A stretch of 64,000 nt of DNA, taken from the NCBI GenBank assembly GCA_002286855.1, contig NRSV01000027.1, forward strand, positions 17,772 through 81,771. Reading direction: 5' to 3'. Position 1 is the first letter of the stretch, and every line of letters starts with the position of its first letter. Position numbers and translations under genes: made by a program. The notes under the pieces are model-generated. The model searched no databases, was not told where the DNA came from, and was given only the letters and a program-made list of their open reading frames with translations. This stretch comes from Bipolaris cookei (lineage: Eukaryota; Ascomycota; Dothideomycetes; Pleosporales; Pleosporaceae). Shown in pieces: positions 21,332-33,304 of the stretch.

Positions 21332-22059
21332 TTGGGAAGAAGAGGAGGGGCTTTTGAAGGTTGCTGAGAAGGTAGCGATTAAGAATGTATGTAGGGATTA
21401 TTAGGAGTTTCTGGCGTTAAGACATGCCCGCGCAATTTTCTTCGGGAGACGTTGGACTTTGATACCATCAGCGGGCATTGCGTTGTTTTATCACTCAAAA
21501 AAACATGCATTTTTGTATACGAATTTAGCTTGGAAGAAGAGAGATGTAATGTATCTTTTCCAGCCACTTGCTTTTTATTTTCCAACTGTGCTCATATCCG
21601 ATTCACAGGTAGAAGATTCGCACATGTGAACATGAATACAGATGCACATGAGACATGTGGTAAAATTATGAGAGAAAACAAGCTAGAATCGGTATTCGTG
21701 GTCATAACAATCAAGACCTGGTATCATGTACAAAGAAAAGAGTAAAAAAGGAGAACATGTAGACTCAATGCTCGGCATGCCAGATGTCCAGTTGCAAAGA
21801 CCAGCCCAGCCAGTTCGAACCCAGCCCCAAAAAAGAGCAACACCGGACCCTCCCCCCCCTTCCCAAATCTCTACCCTCGAAAAGACGCCAAATACCTCGT
21901 TCTGACCCTCCCGAAAAAAAACTCCACGCTCCCGCTCATTGTTCATGTTCGCACAACGCAAAAACTAAACAAAGAGAGAAAGCAAAAAAAAACTTTAACC
22001 AGAAGTGAAAAGGAAGAAAAGGTGGGGATGTTGAACCGCCCCCTCAAAAACAACGCTTC
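21332..22059. other. Intergenic between convergent genes
   Basis: 3' flanks of two convergent genes. Contains A-rich and C-rich runs around 21838-22000 and no supported gene. Confidence 0.4.
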
Positions 22060-22827
22060 TCAAATGATGCCCCGCGACTTGAGAACAAACACGGTCGTCA
22101 CAACCGCAGCAACAAGGAGCAGCAAGCCGATCCAAAACGCCCAGCAGATCCAGGTGCGGTGGCGCTCCTTGCGCTTCTGCCGCACGAGCCACGAGTCTCT
22201 GTGTGAGGCGTCAGCCGTGATGGTGGTTACGAACTTGAAGCGCGAGGAGGGGCGGCCGCTGAGCGAGAGAGAGATGGCGGAGATGTTTGGGGCGCGGAAA
22301 AAGGGGCGGAAGGGGGATGGTGGGTGGGAGGCGCGGTGGATTCGCGGGGGAGGGTCGAGGGGGGAGTGGTGTGGTGAGCATGTTGGTGATGACGAAGTTG
22401 ATGTTGATGAGGTGGTGGGTGGTAGTTTAATGTTTGAGCCGGTAAAGTTTGGGCGGAGGAGAGGTTTTGTCGAGGGAGTCTTTTGAAGAGTGGAGCGGCG
22501 TTGGGCTTTGCTCTTTCTCTTCTCCTTTGCGGGTTTCGAGGTGTCGGATTCTGAAAAGGAGATAGAGGCGGATAGAGGCGAGAGGGGGCTTGTTATTGTG
22601 GAGCCGGAGAGGGATGCCAGGTGGACCATGGGTGGGTGTCCCGGCGAGGACATTGGAAAGTGTGTTTGTGATCGGGGGGATCCAAGAGACAATTGGACAG
22701 GGGGTAAAGAAGAACTGCTTGCCACGTACGAGTGCTTTGGGCTTTGGGCCGTCATGAACTGCTTCTCCAGGTCATCTTGGTGTACGGCTGTGCTGAAGCG
22801 TTTCCAGAATTGGGGATCGCGGATCAT
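22060..22827 (-). CDS. Single-pass membrane protein with disordered Ser/Pro region, unknown function
   Basis: 255 codons from the ATG at 22827; the frame is open to an upstream ATG at 22911, but homologous fungal proteins as I recall begin near M-I-R-D-P-Q-F-W-K-R-F. That N-terminal block is followed by about 150 residues rich in Ser, Pro and Thr. Near the C-terminus a basic stretch (RQKRKERHRTW) precedes one strongly hydrophobic helix (IGLLLLVAAVVTTVFVL) and a six-residue tail, which fits a tail-anchored or type II membrane protein with most of the chain in the cytosol. Function is unknown. Confidence 0.75.
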   Translation of the reverse strand: MIRDPQFWKRFSTAVHQDDLEKQFMTAQSPKHSYVASSSSLPPVQLSLGSPRSQTHFPMSSPGHPPMVHLASLSGSTITSPLSPLSASISFSESDTSKPAKEKRKSKAQRRSTLQKTPSTKPLLRPNFTGSNIKLPPTTSSTSTSSSPTCSPHHSPLDPPPRIHRASHPPSPFRPFFRAPNISAISLSLSGRPSSRFKFVTTITADASHRDSWLVRQKRKERHRTWICWAFWIGLLLLVAAVVTTVFVLKSRGII

Positions 22828-24325
22828 GGTGAAGGCTCTGTGGTGGGCATTCGGAGTGCTGTCGTGATGAATGGTAGGATATATATCGTGACGAGAGGCA
22901 AGCCAAGGCAAATAAGTGAAGTGACAAGTTTCGATGTGTATCGAGCATGCGACAGTAACACTATGATCGATAGTTTATGGTCGAAAATCTTATCCAGGTT
23001 TTAAGGTGTTGGTGAAACCTGAATTAGGTGTAGTGCCCAATCCGAAATGTGTAGCGATGGGAGTGTTTTTGCTAAACAGCAAAGTGCAAGCCATGCGGCG
23101 GAAGAGCGGAGTGGGCGTATATATTGTCAATTTCAAAGACCCCCTCATCCAATAGCGGGAGAGGCACAAATAGAAACACAGGGCGTCCACTGTGGAATGT
23201 TGCACTGTGACATGCGAAATAATCTGTGGAGAAGGCGACTGGACTAGGGATCCTAGGATGGTGTAACGTGAAACGGAATCACCAGCGGAACGTGACAACT
23301 GCAATGGTCCACAGAGTAGAAGTAGTTTGAATGAAGGAGAGGCGAAAGAAAAAGAAATAAAAGTCGGTAGTTTGAGGTGATTACGAAAGGGTAAGGCGTA
23401 GGTTGAAGGAAAATAGGTGAAGAAAAAGATAACTGAAGGCGAATGGGGGGACGTGGGGAAGTGTTGCCATGATGAAGACCCTGCTAGACGGGCTGCTGAG
23501 ATGCGCTCAAACAACAATGGGCGGGCCTTTGGCCGCATCTGACCATTATGATGTAACTTAGGCTGTCTAGACACTCTGTGGCCGGGTGTTAAAACAAATG
23601 TTCGATATGGTCACTATAGCTGCGAGAGGGGTGCTGGCTCTTGTGCGTTTCGGGCGGGTTGGTTGCAACCAATGGGAGGCAGCACGGTCCCTCGGGGGCC
23701 CCAGGCAGATCAGATGCATAACACAAGACCTTAAGGCGCGGGAGATTGATGGCGATGCGTCCGTGGTGGGGAGACACAGCTATGATTGAGAAGGCCAAGT
23801 GAGACGATTGCATCCGTCGCGTGCAGTGGTGCGGCTCTTCAGTTTTGAGTCGGCAGGAGAGCGTTGAGTGTGTGTACATATGTGGTTACTACGCACACAT
23901 GTGCCTGGGTTCTTTCGCTCTTCTCATCCATCGTCGCACCTCTTCTCTGGGTGCAAAGACAAAAAAGCCAAACGACAGATCGTGCGGTCCATGTGGGCTT
24001 CAACTGCCGACGGCTTCCCCAAAGCATGCCGCGTTTTGAAACAGTGGACTTGACGCAAAACATTCCATGGCTGGCAGGTCTGCAACGTTGGTGGGTGGCT
24101 CACCGTAGTAAGCCCCAGCGCGGGTCCCCTACCACGTACGTACTCCTACGCGTCGTTCTACTTTCCTTTTGGGCTCGCGTGTGCTGTTGGGCTCCCCCAT
24201 CCTCAAACCCAGCCATTGCAACCTTGTACATACTTACATACACATTCTCTTACCACATATCTAGTTTAATTACTATACTTTGAGCATTTCCTGGGGTTGA
24301 TCCGAGTCATCAACGTGACGCGAAC
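22828..24325. other. Intergenic, 1.5 kb
   Basis: Divergent promoters of the membrane protein and the N-acetylglucosamine-induced protein gene. The longest open frame (22990-23574, minus) is compositionally noise-like. Confidence 0.4.
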
Positions 24326-25106
24326 ATGGCACACGAAGCTTTGCCCTTTTGGCTCGTCAATGTGCCAAAGGACCAGTGGCCGAGCGAGTGCCCAGACTTC
24401 CTGAAGGATTGCAGCGACAAGGATAAGACAATCATTGGCATGCCAGACGGCGAGTACAAAGTATTGACATGGGACCAGGTGCGGGAGATTGTCCGTACGG
24501 TTATTGATTCACATCCGATAGGCGAGATGCTAACAGCCCCCGCAAGAGAGTAATCGCGTTGACAAGTTCCATCGCCTGCCGAGCGAGCTGCGCCGCTATC
24601 GGCAATTTACCCATCAGCTGGAGAAGGACTATGGCAGCATTATGAACTTCATGGTCAACGAGCGTCTCAAGTGGGACACCATAGAACCCCGAGGCGAACC
24701 GTTCCAGTTTGATGGTACGACGGGGTGCCCTATTCGCTTGGCTGCTACCACCGTCTAACCGTGTTCAGAAGACATCAAGATCCTGTACAACGACTGGCCC
24801 TATGGCATCGATCCAGACATTGTCCACCTCGTCGTCTGGACCAAGTTTGAGCTCGAAGACGACGCCGAGACGGGCTTGTGCACGGAAGCATCCAAGAAGC
24901 AGATTGAAGACTATGTGCAAAAGACGTTTGCGTCAAAGGTCAAGGAGGTGGTGTGGTTCAAGAACTGGAAGAGCCTGAAGAGTGTGCATGCTGTGGAGCA
25001 CTTTCACGTGATGCTCTACAAGCCAGACGCGGTCTTTCTGAAGCACATTACAAATGACGATGTACCCATGACGGCCAAGTTTGTTGGCCAGACGCCGTCT
25101 GTCTGA
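24326..25106 (+). CDS. N-acetylglucosamine-induced protein 1-like (DUF3605)
   Basis: Three exons, 24326-24494, 24547-24714 and 24769-25106, with introns of 52 nt (branch GCTAAC, acceptor GCAAG) and 54 nt (branch TCTAACC, acceptor TTCAG); 224 residues. The family pattern is clear: LPFWLVNVPKDQWPSECP at the start, LPSELRRYRQFTHQLEKDYGS in the middle, NDWPYGIDPDIVHLVVWTK and AVEHFHVMLY near the end. The name comes from a Candida transcript induced by N-acetylglucosamine; the biochemical role is unknown. The last codons and stop lie at the start of an imperfect 65-bp tandem repeat (25023-25152), which seems to have set the present C-terminus. Confidence 0.85.
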
Positions 25107-25152
25107 AGCGCACTGCAAACGACAATGGATCTATGACAGCTAGGATGGTTGA
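25023..25152. repeat. Imperfect 65-bp tandem duplication across a stop codon
   Basis: Unit 1 (about 25023-25087) and unit 2 (about 25088-25152) both begin CCAGACGC and share TCTGAAGC.CA.T.CAAA.GAC.ATG. The spacing of 65 is not a multiple of three, so unit 2 is read in another frame and TGA at 25104-25106 ends the gene. Confidence 0.65.
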
Positions 25153-26742
25153 CGCGTAAGCAGAAGAGTGTGCGACGATTGGGTTCGCCATCAGGATATA
25201 CTTACCTGGACAAGGCCTGCGTTTACTTCGGTTTGTCACGTACTTAAAACGGAACATATGTACATACTTATGTATGTAATTACTTGTAGGCGTGCGGCAG
25301 GGAACCAACTCCGGTGTACACAATGGGTGAGTTTTGCGGCCAGCTCGGAATATGTCCAAATTCGTCAGCGTCGTACTTACTACCAAAAGCAGACAAAGTT
25401 TTCCCCATTTTATCTCCTCCACACCACGGTTGTTCTGCTTATTTCGGCCAAATCTCTAATAGATATGGATGAAGCAGTTTCACAAGGCCAGAAAAGAATC
25501 TAGACCTTAGATAGCTCGGATTCCAGAAAGCTAGACAAGCCCGCGGTAGAAACGTAGTGGTGGAGGTTTAAAATAACCATCGAAACGGTACTATGTTGGG
25601 CAGACACTGCTGTTTTGATATGGAAATTTGACAAATGCAGCATTCGCTACTTAGGCCAGGACCCCCTGTATGTTTGGTGGTATTGACTAAGTATGCCACA
25701 AAACGGCGGTACATATTGCCAGATTAGACCGCGGGACCGTTAGAGCCCATAACCGCGGGGCCCTACACCTGTTGTCGCTATTGCTTCTATATCTATTACA
25801 CAGTAGGAACTATCGAAGCAGAGTCGGTATTTGGCCGGAAGCGGACGCTCTACCACTCCGCGCCTGCAGCCTTGTCATCCGCGTGCTGACAGCCAATGGG
25901 GCGCTCGCGCAGTCTTCCCCTGAAGATCAGCCGGCTGTTAAAATTTGGGCCACGTGTGGCGGTGCATCCTGTGTGTGGCGCACTACATGTGTGGCGCACC
26001 GCGTGTGGCGGTGAAGTCGGCCATTTTGCCCTCTGCCAAGGTGCAGAATCGGGCACCTAGTAGACAACCAGAGCTAGCATGCTTGTCACAAAGTAGGCTA
26101 TGAGCTGGCCAAGTGCCATATGTCCTAAAAGAGCGTTCGCTCATGTTAGGCGCATTTGCGTGTCAAATCAAGGCCAGTCTTGTATGATCAAAGCGCGGTG
26201 AGAGTGTTGTCGGTGCTTCTTAGCGCTATCAAAAAAGTCGTGGGACGGGGGGCGCACCACCCTGGCCAAGGGGCCCCGTTCAACAAATCCCCCGATAGCC
26301 CATTTCGTCTTTTGTACGTACTGTACATGTACTCTTCCTACGCACGAGCACATACTTCCCCTCCTCCCCTCTCGCTCTCTCCACCCTAATAATTTGTTCT
26401 TTTCCGAGCGGTGTTTTGCTTTTCTTTGTCTTTCGTCGCATCGCGGCAATCCCGACACTACCTGGGGTCAGACACATAATAATCAAAGGGCTCGGCAGCC
26501 GCTGCAGAAACAACTGCTTCGGTCTCCGACGCACGCCACGAGACGCTTGGTGCAGATAACAATAGAGCCGACTCGCATACGGTAACCATTGTCTCTGCCT
26601 TGCTTCGTAAGCGGCGCTCACTTTGGGGATAAGCCCCGCACAGCCACCAACTTGTACGCGTGCCTGTACATATGCGAACGATTCCCCGGAGCCCCTCCAC
26701 GCCTCGATCACGCTCAATCAACCTCGGTGGTAGACGCCCACA
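25153..26742. other. Intergenic, HMG-CoA reductase upstream region
   Basis: No gene supported. A cluster of TGTGGCG-like short repeats lies at about 25953-26013. No sterol-response-like element is obvious by eye. Confidence 0.4.
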
Positions 26743-29700
26743 ATGCTAGGATCACTCGCCAGCCGCTGGCAGGCGACGGGCGACCAGCAAAAGACAACCC
26801 CAACCTGGTTCGACCGTCACCTGTTCCCCGTACTACTCTCGGTAGCCAAGAAGGCATGCACGCATCCCATCCACACCATTGTCACCATCGCCGTCCTCGC
26901 CAGCTACTCGTACCTCGGCGTCTTGGACAGGGGACTCTTGGAGAGCGGCATTGAAGATGTCTCCAACAGTGTTGACTTCCAGTCCCTCTTGGCGGGCAGT
27001 AAGAGATTGAGGGTTGGAGAAGAAACATCATGGCAGTGGGAGTCCTCGGACGCCAGAGGCAGTGCTGCCGATAAGGCCCAGGTATGCCCCACTCACTCGC
27101 ATCTCTCCAAACCTCTTGAGCTCATATGCCCGCCTGCACAGGAACTCGCCCTTGTCACTCTCGTCTTCCCCTCGTCCAGCACCCTCAACTCGGCCCCCTC
27201 GCAACAATCCGTCCCTCAGAATGTGTCCGCACAGCTCCTTCCCAGCTCCTACAGCCCCTTCTCCACTCTTTCCCACGACACCTCGCTCGCATACGCCATG
27301 CCATACGACGAGGCTGCCAAGTTCCTCGAGGCCATGCAAGAGATACCTGCACCAGAGGTTATCACCCAAGCCCAGAGCCCTACGCATGAAGGTTCCCACG
27401 AGCAGAAGAAATGGATGATGCGTGCCTCCAAGCACGGCAATGCTCCTTCAGGAATGCGCAACTGGATCGTCGACTCTTGGACCTCGTTCCTTGACCTACT
27501 CAAGGTACATTTGTTTCTTCGTCTCCCTCATGGCGAATGCGCACTTTGCTAACTTGGCCTCCAGAACGCCGACACTGGTGATATTGTCATCATGGCCATG
27601 GGATACCTTGCCATGCACCTGACGTTCGTGTCCCTCTTCCTCGCCATGAGACGGCTGGGTTCCAACTTCTGGCTGGCTACTGCTGTTCTATTGCAATCCG
27701 CCTTTGCCTTCCTCTTTGCCCTCGCTGTGACAACTTACCTCGGTGTCTCTATCAACTTGATCCTTCTCTCTGAAGGACTTCCCTTCCTGGTTGTCATCAT
27801 CGGATTTGAAAAGCCCATCGTTCTTACAAAGGCCGTCTTGTCTGCCTCCTTGGACGGTCGACGAGCAGCCGAGGAGAAGCGAGGCGAGCCTGTAACGATT
27901 CAATCAGCCGTGCAGACAGCCATCAAGAAGACTGGCTTCGAGGTCGTCCGTGACTACTTCTTTGAGATTCTGGTTCTCGTTGCAGGCGCCATGTCTGGAA
28001 TTCAAGGTGGTCTACGCCAGTTCTGTTTCCTAGGTGCCTGGATCCTCTTCTTCGATGCCCTCATGCTTCTGACCTTCTACACGTCCATTCTCACCGTCAA
28101 ACTTGAGATCAACCGAATCAAGCGTCATGTTGCTCTTCGCCGCGCTCTCGAAGACGACGGCATTGACGGAAAGGTCGCCGAGAGCGTTGCTAGCAACAAC
28201 GACTGGCCTAGTGCTCGTGACGTGCAGTTTAGCAATCACAGCACGACCGTCTTTGGAAAGAAGATCACCGTGCCCAAGTTTAAGATTCTTATGGTCGTTG
28301 GATTTTTCCTTGTTAACGTCCTCAATGTTACCACCCTCAAGTTTGGCCTTGCACCTTGCAAGTCCTATTTCGTCTCTGTTGTTGGCTCTACCCCGCCCCT
28401 GGATCCTTTCAAGGTTGCTGGAAGTGGCCTGGATCACATCTTTGAGCAGGCAAAGGAGGCCGCAACATCGACTATTGTTACTGTTCTCATGCCGATCAAG
28501 TATCAGCTCGAGTACCCTTCGATTCACTACGCCGAGTCTTCTCTTACCAACTCAGACTATGCCTTTGGTAATAACATTAGCACCCACATTGTCGATGGCG
28601 TGCTCAAGAGTTTGGAAGATCCGTTCCTTAGCAAGTGGATCGTACTTGCGCTTGTCATGAGCGTGGTTCTCAACGGTTACCTCTTCAACGCAGCCCGGTG
28701 GACAATTAAAGAGCCACACAAGCCACTGGAGCCGCCTTCTCCCTCAGAAGTCCTGGACGGAGCCCCCACTGTCCCCGGAACCCCTCGCATTCCATCCATG
28801 CACATGCCTACCCCGCCCCGTACTCCTGGCCCAGAGGAACAAGTCAAGTGTCTGCAGCCACTTACACAAGTCCAGCCAAGACCCCAGCCAGAAATTCCAG
28901 CAGGCCCAACGGAAGAGCAGCAACGCCAGCCTAACCGCCCCTACGAGATTCTTGAACAAATGGTCAAGGACAAACAAGCCCCTAAGATGACTGACGAGGA
29001 ACTGATTGAGATGTCGCTAAGGGGAAAGATCCCAGGTTATGCATTGGAGAAGACGCTTGGCGACAAGACTCGCGCTGTCAAGATTCGCCGCGGTCTCGTT
29101 TCCCGAACACATGCTACACGAGAAACGTCAACTCTGCTAGAACGCTCGCTTCTGCCATACAAGGAGTACAACTATGATCTTGTCCATGGCGCATGCTGTG
29201 AAAACGTTGTTGGTTATCTCCCTCTTCCCCTTGGTGTTGCCGGTCCAATGCTCATCGACGGCCAAAATTACTTCCTCCCCATGGCAACTACTGAAGGTGT
29301 CCTTGTCGCTTCAACTTCGCGCGGTGCAAAGGCTATCAATGCTGGTGGCGGTGCCGTTACTGTTATCACTGGCGATGGCATGACTCGTGGACCCTGTATT
29401 GGATTCGACAGCCTTGCACGCGCAGGTGCTGCCAAGATCTGGCTTGACTCGGAAGAAGGCCAGAGGACCATGAAAGACGCTTTCAACTCTACTTCTCGCT
29501 TCGCCAGGCTGCAATCGATGAAATCTGCCATTGCTGGAACCAACATCTACGTTCGCTTCAGGGCCACGACTGGCGATGCCATGGGCATGAACATGATTTC
29601 CAAGGGTGTCGAGCATGCTCTGAACGTCATGGCAAATGACTGCGGCTTCGAAGACATGCGTGTGGTTGCTGTTTCTGGTAACTACTGTACTGACAAGAAG

Positions 29701-30413
29701 TCTGCTGCCATCAACTGGATCGACGGCCGTGGCAAGGGTGTTGTTGCCGAAGCCATGATTCCCGGCTCCGTTGTCCGATCAGTCCTCAAGTGTGAAGTCG
29801 ACGATCTTGTCCAGATGAACATTTCCAAGAACTTTATCGGCTCAGCCATGGCGGGTGCTATGGGCGGATTCAACGCGCACGCTGCAAATATCGTTGCTGC
29901 CATCTTCTTGGCTACCGGTCAAGACCCGGCCCAGGTTGTTGAAAGTGCCAACTGCATTACCATTATGAACAAGTGAGTTTGTTTTTCTTGATTTATTATC
30001 ATGTGGTCTGTCTTGCTGGGTAAACGAGTTTGCTAACATTTTCTACCAGTGTCAACGGCAACCTCCAGATTTCGGTTTCAATGCCTTCGATAGAAGTCGG
30101 CACTATTGGTGGCGGAACCATTCTTGAGCCCCAGTCGGCCATGCTCGACCTGCTCGGTGTACGGGGTGCCCATCCAACTTCTCCCGGTGACAATGCTCGC
30201 CAGCTCGCTCGCGTCATTGCCGCCGGTGTGCTTGCGGGCGAACTGTCGCTTAACAGTGCGCTGTGCGCTGGCCACCTGGTCAAGGCGCACATGGCACACA
30301 ACAGGAGTAACGTTCCATCCCGAGCGCCCACACCAGGCACCATGACGCCCGTCGCGTCCAGCACTGGACTGAGCCTAATGAACGCAGCTGCGGGAATTGT
30401 GCCTAAGCGATAG
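26743..30413 (+). CDS. HMG1: 3-hydroxy-3-methylglutaryl-CoA reductase
   Basis: Four exons, 26743-27081, 27142-27504, 27565-29972 and 30050-30413, introns 60, 60 and 77 nt; 1157 residues. The N-terminal part holds the first membrane helix and, from exon 3, a sterol-sensing-type block of several helices (MGYLAMHLTFVSLFLAM, LSEGLPFLVVIIGFEKP) for the ER membrane. A Pro-rich linker follows, then the catalytic domain with ENVVGYLPLPLGVAGP, TTEGVLVASTSRG, TGDAMGMNMISKG, GTIGGGT and the conserved His in KAHMAHNRS. It reduces HMG-CoA to mevalonate with NADPH, the committed step toward ergosterol. The first intron has no in-frame stop and a length divisible by three. Confidence 0.97.
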
Positions 30414-31060
30414 AGTATAACGTGTAAATGGAGAGGTTTTATCTTTATACATATGCATGGTGAGGAGAAACAGTGTCTAGATTTTGCTGGACTCCTACCA
30501 AGAAATTCTTCTTCTTTGTCCTTGTTTACACTCACACTTAATTTCATTTTGAGCAATTCTTTTCCGTCAGGACATCTAGCACACAATATAACTTTTCTTT
30601 TGTTCAGTAAAAGTGTGGGGGTGAAGCATAATTCACTCCTTTGTTTGGTCTCGTTTTCCCGATGATTTCCATTGATACTGTCCAAGTCACATGTTTGTAA
30701 CCTTGCGGCATGCCTTGTATCGACACCATAAACGCTATCCTCCGCACTCCTCTCATGCCCAGAACAAGAAAGCGCACAAAGGCGCGTAAATGGCCTTTTT
30801 GCACATCGAAAAGGACAGTGACTACAAAACTATGCTATGAGAGGAGAACAGACGTTTCACTACATGGATATGACCCACCTAAAATCGGTGAAAAGAAGAA
30901 ACACATAAACACAGATACATACACACATACACACCAAGAAAGGAAATTGAGTGATGAAAGACAAGGAAAAAAAAATACCCTACGCCATCATGACATTTCA
31001 TGGTATCTCCATCGTCAAAAATGCCGGTTCTCACCAATCCTTTGTGAGCGACGATGATTG
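30414..31060. other. Intergenic between convergent genes
   Basis: 3' flanks of HMG-CoA reductase and the kinase gene, with a short CACATA-rich run around 30905-30937. No gene. Confidence 0.45.
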
Positions 31061-33304
31061 TCATGTTCCACCAACAGAGATGTTGTTTCTTAGACCGCTG
31101 GGCGCAGGCCCCTTCTTGGCTCGGCGGCCCAGAATACTCGATGTATCCATATTGAGTTCAAAGGCACCCTTATTTTTTACCTGGCGCTTAGCCGCGGCCG
31201 CGACAGCGGCAGAATGTTGGCCATAGCCCCGTTGTTGTGGTGCGGCTTGTTGTTGACGTGCTTGGGCTGCGGCAGATAGTGTGGTGTTGCGCATCTTCTG
31301 CTCCATGCCAGACACGTCGGCACCTTGTGACTTGGGAAGCTTCGCTGGTGGATGTTGTGACGAGGCATCGTATGGTACGGACTCAGCAGTGTACTCATCA
31401 TCGTCTTCGTTCTCATCAAGTGCATTCAAAGAGTTCATAGCGTTTGCCCCACGGTATCCTTGCTTGAATTGCTTCTTCCTCTTTCCCTCTTCTTCTTGTC
31501 GATGTACAGCATAACTGACATCAAATACTTCTCGAAGATTGACGGCACCAGGCGAACGGAAGTCCATGCGACGCGCGCCTGGTGACTCGAGGTGGGTAAA
31601 GTCTGGCTGAAGACGCTCCTTCTTGGCAGCAGGTGTTGCAAGAGGCGGTGCGTCGTAAGCAGAGTAAGTAGGCTCGTCAGCCTCACGTATCCATGGGTGG
31701 TTGAGGAACTGGTTGATGTCATAACGCTTCTCAGGGTCTACTGTCAGTAGGTGGGACACCAGGTCTTGGGCAGACTTGGAGATGTCATCCCACCATGGAG
31801 AAAGGAAAGTGTACTGGCCACGCGCGACCTTCTCGGTAAGAGTCTGGATGGACTCGTCGTAGAAGGGTGGGAAACCGCAAAGAAGAGTGTAGAGCACGCA
31901 ACCCAGTGCCCACATGTCAACACTCTTGGAGTAGCGTTCGTCCTTGACAATTTCAGGGGCGGTGTAACCAACAGTACCGCAAGGTGTCATTGTCTGGGTA
32001 TCCCAGATGACCTTGCTGAGACCGAAGTCGGCAACTTTGATTAGGCCGATGCCACCAGCACCTTTACCCTTTACGAACTCGCCCTCATCAGCCTTGTCCT
32101 CATCATCAGGCCCTCTTGGCTTGGGGTTTTTGGTGGGGACAAATGGAATTGGGTAGAAGAGAAGGTTTTCAGGTTTAATGTCTCTAACTATGACGTCAGT
32201 GGTTTATCTCATTGACGTAAGAGCAGGATACGAACCGATGTACAACACCTGCCTCCTCGTGCAGATATTGCAGAGCCTTGGCGACTTGAATAATGGTGTG
32301 GCGAGAAAGGTCCTCTGAAAAGTAGGTAAGACGAACGATTTGGTGGAACAGTTCACCGCCGGGGCACAACTCGAGGACAATGTAGTAGTATTGCCGTGAT
32401 TCGGAAAAATCAATGAGTTTGACAATATTGGGGTGATCAAGCTGGCGCATGATTTGTACTTCCTTCAAAATGTTTGCTCTCTATAGGGCAGTTAGTGTCT
32501 GCCCACAAAAGTCCATGCGTGATAGGAAACGAGGATGCTAGGGAGTCGAGCATCAGGGAAGTAAATCTATCGCACCTCGGCTGCTTTTGGCGCTTTGAAG
32601 TCCGGATGTATATGCTTGTCCTACACCGGCCTCGCGTTGGTAACGTCCAAAAAACACCCAACTTGTTCGGTGCGGGATCGAGTAAGGGAGAGGAATGACG
32701 AAATTGTGGAAGTGGGCAGGAGGGCAGCAGGGGGCAAAGGGTCTGGGCAAAGGATTTGGGTAGTACTGACCTGCTGTGAGTTCATCTCGAACTTACGAAC
32801 AACCTTGATGGCGACTTCGTCCCATTGGCCAGTGTTGTCTCGTGCGCGATAGACGTTACTGAAGGCGCCGTCACCCATCTTCTCGAGCAGTGTCCAGCGC
32901 TCGAGGCCTGGGTATTTGGGCAGCTTGCCCTTTGCCTCGCGCTCCTCTGCAACAATGCGCTCGAGTACGGAGGGGTCGACGCCGGCGCCTTTTGCGGCGG
33001 CCTGCTTCTTCTGGTTGTCGGCAACGGCACGGGCAGCGGCGTCGCCTGCTTGTGCGGCAATATGACGGTTGTCGCCAGCACCAGCGCCGACTGAGTAGTC
33101 GCCATGGGGAGCAGGGTTGTTTTGAAGGGGCTTGTGGTCCATTACGGGCTCCGAGATGCCATGATGTGCGGGCTCGGGAGCCTGGTTGTAGCGTTGATGT
33201 TGCGACTGGGCATGGACATTGGATACATTTGTCGTGGGCTCAGCGTTGTGGCGGGCCTGTTTGCCATGGCGCAGGAAGTTCTTAAAATTCTGTATGGCGG
33301 CCAT
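31061..33304 (-). CDS. Srk1/Rck2-like Ser/Thr kinase (CAMK group, MAPKAP-type)
   Basis: Three exons, 33304-32771, 32480-32236 and 32183-31061, with introns of 290 and 52 nt; 633 residues. The kinase domain starts near residue 138 with GDGAFSNVYRA (144-154), catalytic K167, E185, HRDIKPEN (259-266), DFG at 312-314 and GYTAPE. An insert of about 40 residues between HRD and DFG rich in charged residues is characteristic of the Srk1/Rck1-2 subgroup, which acts downstream of the Hog1/Sty1 stress MAPK. The N-terminal 135 residues and the Gln/Ala-rich C-terminal 230 residues are low complexity. The long first intron is unusual for this window. Cytosol/nucleus expected from the family. Confidence 0.92.

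Noticed and set aside
22990..23574. 194-codon minus-strand frame
   Set aside because: Its length is notable, but the composition (Ser, Phe, Leu, Pro without domain pattern) matches a promoter/UTR region between divergent genes.
25953..26013. TGTGGCG short repeats as a possible regulatory array upstream of HMG-CoA reductase
   Set aside because: Spacing is irregular, the distance to the gene is about 700 bp, and no known factor site matches well enough.
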